This document shows positions 1 through 10,362 of a DNA stretch of 64,000 nt, in pieces. The notes under the pieces are model-generated. The model had not been told where the DNA came from. It saw nothing but the letters and a program-made list of their open reading frames with translations, and ran no database searches. The translations under genes were made by a program, and so were the position numbers. The stretch's first letter is position 1. Every line of letters starts with the position of its first letter. The stretch comes from Galbula dea (Eukaryota > Chordata > Aves > Piciformes > Galbulidae). Location of the stretch: contig VWZX01010538.1 in the NCBI GenBank assembly GCA_013399015.1, positions 930,001-994,000 of the forward strand, given 5' to 3'.

Positions 1-969
1 AGATCAGAAAGGTATAGAAAGACAACATTACAGCTTTAAAATAAGAGTCAGGTTTTTTTCTAGAACAATTGTCAAGAAATAACTACTACACTAAACTGGC
101 TTTAAAACAAAAAAAGTCACTGAATGCCAACCCCTCTTGTCTGTAATAACTCTATTATTCACTACCTTCAGACTGTGAAGAAGAGACGCATTACCAAAAG
201 GAGAAACAGGTACAGATACATAATCTGAGAACACTAAATACTTCAATGCTCATCAGCAATCAACCACCTAAAAGTCTAGAAACACTAACTACACTTATCC
301 AAGAAGTTAATTTCCTGCAAGAGCTATTTCTAAATGTAAGCATAAACCAAGATTCCATGGTTGCCCCTTAAATGAATTGGTATTTATCTATTACATGGAA
401 CCTGTTATATAGCAGGACACTTGAATTTTCCTTTTTAGCTTAATCACTTAAGGTAATTAAGATGTGAAATTTTAAACTAATAAAGAGCTAGTCCCAGATT
501 TAATACAAGTGCAGTACAATTTTTTTTTTTAAACCAGCATTTAAAAGCTGAGACTTGGACTGGAATTTTTTTTATCCTATATTAGTGTTAGTCAGGAGGT
601 ATATAAACCTTCCCCCAGAATCACTGCACAAGAATCCTGAGCTAAGCACTTTCACTGAACAGTAGAAAGCTACTGACAAAAAGCACTCATATTAGCATTA
701 AAATAACAGGAGAGGAAAGAATCTTAAGAGAAAAGGGAAAAATATGATCCCAGTCTAATTAGACAAGACGACATCTTAACTTTGAGGTACAGATTTCAGA
801 GCAGATGCTAAAAAAGGCTAAGTGCAGATTTGCCAGAAGGTATTAGTAGACTGTATCTCCTGTACTGGCACTTCCAGCACAGTATGGTCATGTTATGCAG
901 TGCAAATAGAGTCCTAATGCTGTGCTCTCCCTACTTAAACTGGAGTTGCATCTAGACCTGGTATCAGTA

Positions 970-1390
970 TTATCTGGGTTCGAAGGGACCACAGGAGGTC
1001 GGTCTCTAGTCGGATCTACTTCCCAAGGCAGAAGCAACAATGAATTCAGACCAGACTGTCAGAGCTTCCTCCAGCTGGGTCTTAAAAAGTCAGAGATCCA
1101 CAGCTGCCCTGGAAAACTTGTTCCAAGGCTTGGCTGCATCTCTCCCCATCCCCACATACTGAAACCTTCTCTGTTCCAATTTACAGTTGTTTCTCATCAT
1201 CCTGCCAGGAACCTCCAAAAAGAGCCAGGCTGTCTTCTGAACAATCTCCACATTAGGCATTAGAAGGTTATTAAGTCTCCCCAAGCCATCTGTTCTTCAG
1301 GCTAAGCAGGTCCAGTTCCCTCTAGCTTTTCCAAGCAAGTCATGTGCTTCAGCCCCTTGACCATCTTGTGCGACCTTAGTAACATTTTCA
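970..1390 (-). mobile_element. CR1 LINE 3' fragment, minus strand
   Basis: Reverse-oriented CR1 tail, recognised by eye from the family consensus. From left to right come a degenerate 3' end (GAAGGGACC...GGAGGTC), then the segment matching CR1 around 'ggaaaacttgttccaag', then 'ctgttcttcaggctaagcag' and 'ccagttccctctagc', and finally the 'cagccccttgaccatcttg' block. These blocks are collinear with avian CR1 in antisense. The copy is 5'-truncated and diverged, and it encodes nothing intact. Open frames across it are chance. Confidence 0.8.
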
Positions 1391-1700
1391 TTTAGAAACA
1401 TTAGCCAGCAGCTTTAAAGCAGTTTGCTTTAAAGAACTTAACCACTTCAGATTGGGTCTTATCATTCTTCTGCACTTTCCACCCACTCTTTCTCTGTAAA
1501 TTATTAGACATACATGTATTCAATACAATTTCATTGTCAGAAGTCTTAACTTCAGCGAGCACCATAAGACACCATGCCAAAGGGAGCAATCCCAGTTAAG
1601 CACTAGTCTAGAGGTCTGAGTACTCTTAACTGGAAGATACCACTAAACAGGTTTTTGTATAGCTTTTTCAGATGAAGCAGATAAACATCTGTAAATATGG

Positions 1701-1871
1701 AGAGGAGGTGATCTAGTGGTTCGGATTTGGCTCTCTCACCATTGGGACCCAGGTCCAACTCCCGGTCAGGAAAGCTTTGTTGCGACCTAGTCTTAGGGAT
1801 TCCTGCTCTGGCAGGGGGATTGGACTAGATGATCTTTCAAGGTCCTTTCCAACTCCTAACATACTGTGATT
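1701..1871 (+). mobile_element. tRNA-derived SINE with CR1-like 3' tail
   Basis: The first ~72 nt (1701-1772) look like a decayed tRNA gene. There is an A-box-like segment at 1709-1721 (TGATCTAGTGGTT), a B-box-like segment at 1752-1762 (GGTCCAACTCC) and the arm CCCGGTCAGG. From memory of vertebrate tRNA-Glu(CTC), the core aligns without gaps at roughly 80 % identity, including the CTCTCACC anticodon region. From about 1773 to 1871 the sequence becomes a CR1 3' tail (GCAGGGGGATTGGACTAGAT, then CCTTTCCAACTCCTAACATACTGTG). A tRNA head joined to a LINE tail is the standard SINE design, so CR1 machinery would have mobilised it. An AT-rich stretch with a repeated TATAATATATGGAAT follows. It is not a functional tRNA gene: the acceptor stem and T-arm are damaged. 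Confidence 0.8.
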
Positions 1872-4602
1872 ATTTGAATGCCTTTATAATATATGGAATT
1901 ATAATAATATATAATTCCTATATAATATATGGAATACCAAGATTTTTACTACCAAAAATGATAAAACTCAGGAGTTTCCCCACACTAAAATAGGAGGAAT
2001 AATTACCTACTGTTTGCAGACAACTAAAACATGTCTATTTGCTCTTAAGTGTATCAAAGCAGATGTCAAAGATGGAAATACAATGCACATTACAGTCAGA
2101 AGGTTAAAATAATTTATAAATAACATGCTGACACATTTACAGTACAGATGGGCAAAAGGCATTCTAAAGGTCTGCAGTAAGGCTTTACTAATCATTTTGC
2201 CTGATAAGCACAGGAAGAACACAGAACCTTCAACATAAAGAGAAATAGAATAGCAAGGGATGTACATGGGATGAAGCAAACATGAAGAGTCAAGCTATTA
2301 GAATGCTATTACTGATTCAAACTTTCATTCTTCAAACCCACTCTAAGATATACATCATTCTGCTTTTTCCTTCCTGTATCAAAATCCAATTATTTGAGGT
2401 AAAGACAGGGCAGAACACTTGCTTCCTTTCTGGTAGAGATTAACCCGGCACAGCCCATTCTTCATTCTTACAATCTTTTCTTTCTAGGCCTGCATAACGT
2501 ACTCTAGAGAAACAGCAGAAAGCCAGGCACTTTTAGTTTCTAATGCACTTTGACCCGAAGCTATGGAAAGTCCCCTAAAAAAAACCCCCAAAAATAAAAA
2601 TTAACTGTGTTGTGTAAAAAGAATCATTTCTTCAGGTAAGGCAATGAAGAGATGCATGCTTAATCAGTGCAAATAGAACTAGCAGACCAAGTAACTGCAG
2701 AGACAGTAAATAGTTTATGAAAAGTATAAATACTACATGTTTTGTTTATTAATCTGCATATTTTATGTGGTTGAACTCCACTCCTACACAGATTTACTCA
2801 TGTAAAAAAAATATGTCAGTGAGATTATTCACAGTGCACATCATCCAGTACAAGTTTAAGGAGTTCAGGTCTTTAAACAAGGACCACGATGCACTAATTA
2901 CATTGCCTAGGTTGCAGCATTAAGGTCTTAATCTGAACGTGTGTCTTTGGTTACTAAAATATCAACAGTTCATTGTGCAAATAAACCTAAATCAGTGCCC
3001 ACACTTCTGAAGCGGAAAGGAAAAGATTCATAACAACAAAGAAACTACCACACAGGCTAACTAGAATGAAAGAAGCAACTGAAAATTATGTACAAAAGCA
3101 TTGCATATGCTACACTGGGCAGCTAAAAGAAACTATTAAAAATGTTCAATTGAAAAACTGTTATCATATAGTGCTGAGACAGACAACACTTAAAGGACTT
3201 AACTGCATAGGAAACATGAAAAAAAGCCCATAAAAGACTAAAGGTTTTTTGTGCATTTCCACAGTTATATTTGAAAACACAAAGACTGACTCAGTTCAAG
3301 ATCTTGGTATATTAGGTACAAGAATCTCACTGCAAAGGTTCAACATTCTCATATCATTCAGAATATAACATTTTTGTATTTCCTTAAATAAGCACTTTTA
3401 AAAAAATATGTATAGCATATCAAATGGCCTCTGCCTGTTAAAATTTGACAAATGTATTAGGATTGACTTTCAAGTAAGGTTTGTCCTGTGCACTTAATAG
3501 AGTAATAGCTATAATTTCCAAGACATTTTCATATAATCTGGCAGTTTTATTTAAATAAATCTTGAAAAGTATTTCTAAATTGACTAACAGCATATTAAAA
3601 AACATGGCCACATAATTTAAATTTTAATGGAAATTCTTATCATTCTGTAATTTATGCATTAAACCACCATCCATAGAGATTAAAAATAATTAAACCTCAC
3701 CATTTAGACAGACCACTAACCACTGCCTTCAAATGCACGCATCAGTCCCGGAACATGGGCCTTTACCATAGACTGCAAAGAATTCTGCATGCAAAAAAAA
3801 ACCCCAGCAGTATTCTAAGACTATTATCTAGTCTTATTATTTAAATGTGAGCTAGAAGAAAAAAAATTACAACAAGGATGGAATTTCCAATTTTGAGGCC
3901 AAATTACTTTCCTAGATGATGCAGATGAGAGAACTCCAGAATGTAGTATCACTTCACAGTCATGTTTACTTCTCACGTTTCCTGTATTTATGCTGCAGCC
4001 AATCCTTTAGGGAAGTATAAAATCCTTAGCTAGAAACTTCAAGTAACAAACTCTTTACACCTTAACAGCTATGTGCCCTCTCTGTTAAATGCATGTTTTG
4101 CTACCAGACTGAAACTACCCAGGGAAAATAAAGGAGGATGGAGCACAAATGAATCCCAGGCAACAATACTGACATGCTACCAAAATAGTCCTTACACTGT
4201 AGAAATCCAAATTGGGTTACTACGGAAAAAAAACAACTGTAAGACATACAGATACACAACCTAAGAGTCAAGAGAAGCAGCCAACTGTTTTCTCTTATAA
4301 ATACATAATTAAGAAATTTGCTATAAGAGCTCTAGCTCTTGTATAAAAAAAGCAGTGCATACATTCAGACCTGCAGTAACACCTTACTCCTGATATAACA
4401 GTACATTGCCACACTCAGTCTGGCTATACAAATAAGGGAAACAAAAGAAAACCTTATTTTTTCCCTCCTTACCTATTAGAATCACATTAAAGTCTTATTT
4501 GCTGAAAAGCTATTTTCTGCATCCTTCATTAAACATTCTAAATTTTATTTATAAGTATGTACTTTGTGTTAAGTTCTAATGCATACAGTAGCATAGGTGT
4601 AT

Positions 4603-5297
4603 GAAAGGCAAGTCCTGCTTGACTGACCTCAACTCCTTCTATGATAAGGTGACACACTTAGTGGATGAGGGAAAGGCTGTGAACATTGTCTACCTAGACT
4701 TCAGTAAAGCCTTTGACACCGTTTCCTGAGCAGGATTAGGACAGCAATTGTCTCCTTATACTCAGCACTGGTAAAGCTGCACCATGAATCCCAAGTTCAG
4801 TTTTGGACCCCTCACTACAGGAAGGACATTGAAGTGCTGGATTGTGCAAAAGGGTAACAAAGCTGGCGAGGGCTCTAGAACACAAGTCTTAACGAGGAGC
4901 AGCTGAGGTAACTGGGATTATTTAGTCTGGAGAAAAGGAAGCTCAGGGGAGACCTTCTTGCTGTCTACAACTACTGGAAAGGAGGTTGTAGTGAGGTAGG
5001 TGTCAGTCTCTTCTCCCAAGTCCTGTCCAAGGGACAAGACAAGAGAAAACAGCCTCAAGTTGCGTCAAGGGATGTTTGGATTGGATATTAGGAAAATTTT
5101 TTTCACTGAAAGAGTTGTAAAGCACTGGAACGGGCTGCCCAGGGAAGTGGTCGAGTCACCATCCCTATATATATTTTAAAGATGTGTTAGTGTGGTGCTT
5201 ATGGACATATTTTAGTGGTGAGCTTAGCAGTGTTAGGTTAATGGTTGAACTCTATCTTGGAGGTATTTTGTAACCTAAACAATTCTACGATAATGCA
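4603..5297 (+). mobile_element. CR1 LINE, internally deleted
   Basis: Sense-oriented CR1. The 5' part (4603-4726) still reads as reverse-transcriptase-like peptide ending in YLDFSKAFDTV. It then jumps directly (around 4727-4735) to the 3' region without the rest of the RT domain. After that come the collinear 3' blocks 'gaggagcagctgaggtaact', 'tagtctggagaaaaggaagc', 'ctcttctcccaagtcctgtc', 'ggaacgggctgcccagggaa' and the terminal 'aacaattctacgataatgca'. The copy is dead: the RT frame stops right after FDTV and a large internal section is missing. Confidence 0.9.
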
Positions 5298-7521
5298 TTT
5301 AAAGTTACTCTTAAGCTTTTGCATATGTATTTTTAGCTCTTACCCAGAAAAACAACCGTCTGTTATTAGCAATAAAGATAACAGGATAGAAGAGATATTT
5401 CAACCCCTCAGAATCCTTATAGATAACTCATCCACAACTTAGGTACCCTACAGCGAAATATTGAAGGTTTATCTTGATCATCACTATATACAACATGAAA
5501 ACAGTTATGTATGACCTTCAGAAATACAAGACAAATAGGTTTCTCCCAATGTAAACCTTCTCCATAAACCCAGTATGTGACTGGAAAATTATTTATACTG
5601 ACAGCATTATCAGGTCTTGGTTACACCAAACAAATCCTTCTATTGGTATTGTACTAGACTCTGAATAAGTTCAGACCCTAAATACTTGGCTCCTTCTTAC
5701 CGCTCCACCACTTCTCCCACTACTCTAAATCTTCCTTTATTCCTGAGTCCAATGAATTCTTATAAGAAAGCAGCAGTTTCTCTTCATACCTCCTTTTATG
5801 CTACCTAAGTACTTAAAACTTTTTGCCCAGTTGTCCTTGTTATTAAGGAAGTCAAGGGACAATTTCCAATTGCTTTAGATGGTATCAACTCTACTACTCC
5901 AAGTTTACTGGAACGTCTTTGAAAAGTGTCAGAGATACAAATTACCATTTCACAAAGCTGAAAAGATACATAAATACTAAATGTACGTCAAACCACACCT
6001 ATCCATTACACATAACTTCATGGTATGATGTATCAGCCACGGACAATAAGGCATCCACTCAGAACATCCTGGCTCCCTAGAGCTCCAAAACAAAATATTC
6101 TTGACAATGAGATTTTTTTTTAGATTTACAGAAGCTGATTTCTGCAGCTCTCTTCCTGAGCTTTTCCTTTTTTTCCCCTGCTCTTACATAATAGCTCTAT
6201 CATCCTCCTCCCAAATCTTTTTGTCTTCCTTAACTCTTCCCTTTTATTCCCTACATTCACAGGAAGTGCATTAAACAGAATACGTTCCTCAGATTATTTC
6301 TAAAAACCTACCTCCTTCCTATTACTACTTAGAAATGGACTTACAGCTCCTGGCTGCTAGCCTCCCTGACATGCATCATTCTGAATCATAACCTGAATTC
6401 ATCCCATTGCTATCTTTCACTTCTTCAGTTTTTCTAAAAGCAACAGCTTTCTCTTCCTCCCTTCCCAACTCACTTTATCCTCTTTCTATACCAGATGGGA
6501 AGTTCTCATCCTTACCTTCCAGGTTGCATAAGTTCTGTCCCTGCATCACATAGTTTGAATCTCCACCACTTTCCTGTGACAGCCTGTATTTTGCTAAATC
6601 CTCTCTCTTTAGAGGTGAACTGGACAGGAGAAAAACGCTAGAGAGTTTTTTGTTTGTTTGCTTGTTTCCTTAAGATGAAACCTTGGCAAATTCAACAATA
6701 GAAGCCTGCTTCCTTTTGGGTCCCACCTTCTGCAATAGCAGGGCGTGAACGTGGGGTCTTTGTCTATAGGGGCGGGGCTCATGGGCTTCCTGGATGACTC
6801 AAAATTATACATAAGAAATCTTAAGCACTCAGTAGAACAGGGTAAAAGTGCTATATATTCAAACAAAAGTGCAGAGACAAAACAAGTACAATAACAATAA
6901 TTTAAGAATCAGTAAGTATCTTTCTTCTTCTACATTTAAATCCATGTACTTCTTAGGTTTTACTTTTTAAAAGCATTCCATAAAGCAACTGTAGGTTTTC
7001 TTCCAAGATCATAAAACCAGCAGCAAAAAACATAGGCCTGTTAAGCTTTGGTCGTCTTTTCTTGCCTTATTTCTCATGCATATCAATGTTTTCCACACCT
7101 ACAGTATCTCCTAGACCCACAGAAACAGAACAGCCTTCTGCAGACCTGCACCACTCTTCCCAGAACACCTTTCAGCCCAGAAACACTTTCTCCTGCCCAG
7201 AGCGATGGTTCCACACAGCAGAGACACCACGTTCGTGCCCGCAGTACCTTGCGCTGACTGACGACAGAGCTTGCACGACTTCGCCAGGGTAGCCAAAGTT
7301 TCCGGAAACCAGGAAGTGAAACCAAAGCCGCTCCACGGGACCGGACCCTGCCCCTCCGCTACCGCCTCAGCACCCCGCCAGCAGCGGCTGCGGGGCCCCT
7401 AGCTACAGCAGCCACCCCAACTTCTCCCGCGGCTCGTCGGAGCAAAACACGCCACAAGCAGCACCGAGCCGCCGCCGAGGGCTCCCACCAGCAGCGGCCC
7501 AGCGCCGGGCTTGCCCCATAC

Positions 7522-7565
7522 CTGTCCATGGCCTGTGGCAAGGCCAAGCCCGTCTGCTCGGACAT
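7522..7565 (-). CDS. MARCHF5: MARCHF5 coding exon 1 (partial gene)
   Basis: First coding exon of MARCHF5 (MITOL), a multi-pass E3 ubiquitin ligase of the mitochondrial outer membrane that acts on fission/fusion and quality-control proteins. The exon encodes MSEQTGLALPQAMD plus two bases (AG) and ends at a good donor, AG|GTATGG. The split codon plus the known start of exon 2 would give ...MDR-SCWVC, matching how the family enters its RING-CH domain. The ATG at 7565-7563 has G at -3 and is the first in frame: an in-frame TGA lies upstream at 7622-7620. The N-terminal residues are poorly conserved in this family, so the assignment rests on the MDR junction, the donor, the CpG island and the conserved head-to-head position beside CPEB3. 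The RING-CH and membrane segments are outside the window. Confidence 0.8.
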
Positions 7566-7910
7566 GCCTCCCAGGAGGAGCGGGCCTAACCCAAGGCCCG
7601 GCGCCGACAAAGCCGCGCGTCACGCGTGTGGCGGTGATTGAGGAAACGAAGAGAGAGGAATGGCAACGAAACCGCCCTCTCGTAAGGCAGCCAGGGCGGC
7701 TTCTCCTTCAACGGGCGGGGACGAACCGGAGGGCCGGTCTCTGTCCCACCTCAGTGACCGGCCCAGGCCGCCGCGCCACTAGGATAAGAAGCAGCCGCAA
7801 CGGCGGCGCCTCTATGAGATCACTGCCAAGCGCAGCCGCAAACGCCGTCATCGTTACCGCCTCCCGCTAACCGTAGCGCGCTTGCGCCACGGAGCAGCCA
7901 CGGCCCTTCG

Positions 7911-7929
7911 GCATGCTGGGAACCGTAGT
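7911..7929 (-). promoter_or_regulatory. ZNF143/THAP11-type promoter site
   Basis: On the minus strand this reads ACTACGGTTCCCAGCATGC. The classic motif for ZNF143, together with THAP11/HCFC1, is ACTACAATTCCCAGCATGC, so all but two central bases agree. The motif is strongly associated with CpG-island and bidirectional promoters of housekeeping genes. It lies between the MARCHF5 start codon and the likely CPEB3 first exon. Confidence 0.75.
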
Positions 7930-10234
7930 CCTACCGCCACACGGAGTTAAAGGTCCGGCGGGGGGTGTCCCCTGCCCCCACCCTTTACCCCTCTTGTGGT
8001 ACCAGTCCCTCTCCCTCCATATGTCTCTCCTTGCCGCTGCTCGGCACCGTGTGCGGGGCAGGTAGGGGAACGCCGTGGTGGCGGGAGGGCCGTGGTGGCT
8101 TACGGGAATAGGTGGGGGGAAAGTCAGCACCCGGCTCGGCCACGCACCCTTCGTAGTGACTGTCACTCCTCTAGCTGTCTTCTGCCGTCGCGCAGGTTCA
8201 CCTGAGGGCCTGATGGGGTGAAGGAGGAGAAAGGGTCCTCGTGCTGCCTTTCTCCTCCTTCTCCTCATCGCGCAGCTACCGTTCCTCTCCGCGGAGGGTG
8301 TGGGAGGCGGTGTAGCCCCGCTCTTGCCGCCGGCCGTCCCTCCTCACAGACAGAGGGCGGGAAAGGCCGGGCCGCCTCTTCTTCTGCCCACTGTCCGCTC
8401 CCACAGGCTGTACAGACCCCCTTAAGGCAGGAACACCCTGGCCATTCCCTAGCCTGCCGAACAGGTGCAGGCAGCAGCCAGCCTCCCCGGGACCTGCCCT
8501 TGGGGACCTTGCCAGCTGCCTGTCCTCGACTGGGCTGCCGAGGAGGGCGGTGGCTGGCACGGCGGCATGGAAGTTAATCCGTTTCTGTGGGCTTGTTGGC
8601 AATGATGAGGACAAGAACCAGGCGCCCTTGTAAGTGGCCCTTCGTGCTCGGATGGAGGCCCAGTGGCCACTAGCTTCTGTGCGCAAGTGGGATGTGGTGT
8701 GGGACGGCAGGTAGTTGGGACAATACTCATTGCAGTTTGTAGGCATGCTTCCTAATAGGAGTATATTAATCTAAAATGCTATTAAAATTTGTTAAGTGTT
8801 CCTAAATCAATAGAGAGCATTGCAGTCTGTGAAACTGGAAATTTAGAAGCTGAAAAGCCTTTACAGAACAAAGAGGTGGATAGCATCTGGATAGAAATCA
8901 TCTCCACCGTGAGTGTCTGTCTTTCAGTCTTCTGAGTCCGGGTGTATGCATATTTGCATGAACTTAAAGGTTCTGCATAATGTTACATTCCCCAAGCAAA
9001 GCACAAGATCTTACTTTTCAGAGGCAGTTGTGACATTCCAGATTCTTGGGAAGGTTTGTAGTAGATCAACTTAATTTTCCTTCAGGTTATAAATAGATAT
9101 GTATTTATATTTTTAATAAATAGTTCTTGTAAAAGTTTTGTTACATGTAACTGGTCCCTGATACTTCGTGTGAATTACAACTTTGTTATACTGCAGTTGC
9201 TGCACAAAGTATTAATTTACAGGGCCAACCCCACAATTCTACAGCTGCATCAACCTACATCTGTTCTTGGTTGAGACAAGTAGCATTTGTGTGGTAGATG
9301 CACATGACTATAGAGATCAGGTAGAATAGGAAGGAGACTTTAGTGAAAATACTGGATTATTTGACTGTGCTGCCTTAGCAAGGGGAAAAATTAGTCTTGT
9401 TTTTAGTCTCTGTTGAGAGAAAAATGTTGTAAAAATGCGTGTAAAATATCCACACTCAAGACTTGTGAGCTGTATTATATAGACAGAGTAGAGAGGGTTG
9501 AGGGTGTTGTTTATTTTCTGATTGTTAAAAGTATCAGAAACAGGAATGCTAAAGTAGTTAGATGTAAAATATTCTTTACAGAAAGTATGTCTAGAAACAG
9601 GTAGGAGGAAGGCATCATGCTGATATTCTATCCCAGAAAATTTATTTTGTACTTATTGTTGGGACAGTAAAATTCGTTTTTGCTTGTATTCCTGAGAAGC
9701 CTTGGATGTTCAGTGGCCTGAGTAAACCATATGGGCATGACTTCCTGGAAGAGAACCTAATACACTGTCCCAATTACAACTGTTCATGAAATGTAAGACC
9801 AATATTAGATATCAGAGTTTCTGGTTCCTAATCTTGGCTATGGTACATTGTCTATTGGCTAGAGCACTGATCAGCTAGACTAGCCAAGTACTTAGGTTTT
9901 ATGTATTTATTCTCAGACATTACAAATGGAAGTAGGGAAGCTGAGGTTTTATTCTTAGGATTGTGATTGTGCAATTTCTGTATTTTTGCTTGAAAGTGGG
10001 AAGGATATGCTTGTTGCCTGCCATTTAGGATAAACCTATGAGGTCATGATGAGTAATAATGGTTGTGAACAGTAGTTATCTGAATAGATGTAACGAGAAC
10101 TCAGGTGACCATTTGAGGATGAAGAACAGTCTGACAAAGGCAGATGCTTTGCTCTACCACTGGAACAAAGAGGGATAACAAGACTGGGCAAAAGTTAAAT
10201 ATCAGGTCAAACAGTGAACTCTTGTTAGGTTTGA

Positions 10235-10362
10235 ACTTTTTTAGGTTGGACAGTGTTGTGGGCAACTGGTCTAGTTGAAGATGTCCCTGCTCACTGCAGG
10301 GGATTTGAAACTAGACAAGCTTTAAAGGTCCCTTCCAATCCAGACTATTCTGTGGTTCTTTA
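10235..10362 (+). mobile_element. CR1 LINE 3' tail
   Basis: Short sense-strand CR1 3' end. It shows 'caactggtctagttgaagat', 'gtccctgctcactgcagggg', 'aggtcccttccaatccagac' and the terminal 'attctgtggttct', collinear with the CR1 consensus. It is heavily 5'-truncated and has no coding capacity. Confidence 0.9.

Larger units (their letters stand above)
1..7521 (-). other. MARCHF5: MARCHF5 intron 1 (5' part)
   Basis: This stretch is inferred to be the beginning of MARCHF5 intron 1, because the exon 1 donor sits at 7521/7522 on the minus strand. I looked on the minus strand for the next exon, which should encode the cysteine/histidine-rich RING-CH domain starting SCWVC, and did not find it, so that exon lies left of the window. 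The interval holds two CR1 fragments, one tRNA-derived SINE and AT-rich unique sequence. Short open frames here are spread at random and show no recognisable protein. A GC box (GGGGCGGGGC, 6769-6778) lies inside it. Nothing else supported was seen. Confidence 0.75.
7230..8575. promoter_or_regulatory. CpG island, divergent MARCHF5/CPEB3 promoter
   Basis: Base composition changes abruptly from AT-rich to GC- and CpG-rich here. The island covers the MARCHF5 start codon on the minus strand and is where the non-coding first exon of CPEB3 is expected on the plus strand, since in mammals the two genes start within about 100 bp of each other in opposite directions. Visible motifs include a near-perfect ZNF143/THAP11 site (7911-7929), an NRF1-like sequence (GCGCGCTTGCGCC, 7876-7888) and, at the left edge, an ETS/IRF composite (GGAAGTGAAA, 7312-7321). 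No TATA box is evident. A strong candidate splice donor for a CPEB3 non-coding exon is CAG|GTAGGG, with GT at 8062-8063. The exact start sites cannot be placed from sequence. Several long open frames across the island reflect GC richness only. Confidence 0.85.

Noticed and set aside
7359..8746. Several 70-156 codon open frames on both strands in the CpG island
   Set aside because: They overlap one another in different frames, follow GC richness, show no known domain and many lack an ATG start. Only the short MSEQ...MDR segment ending at a donor is supported.
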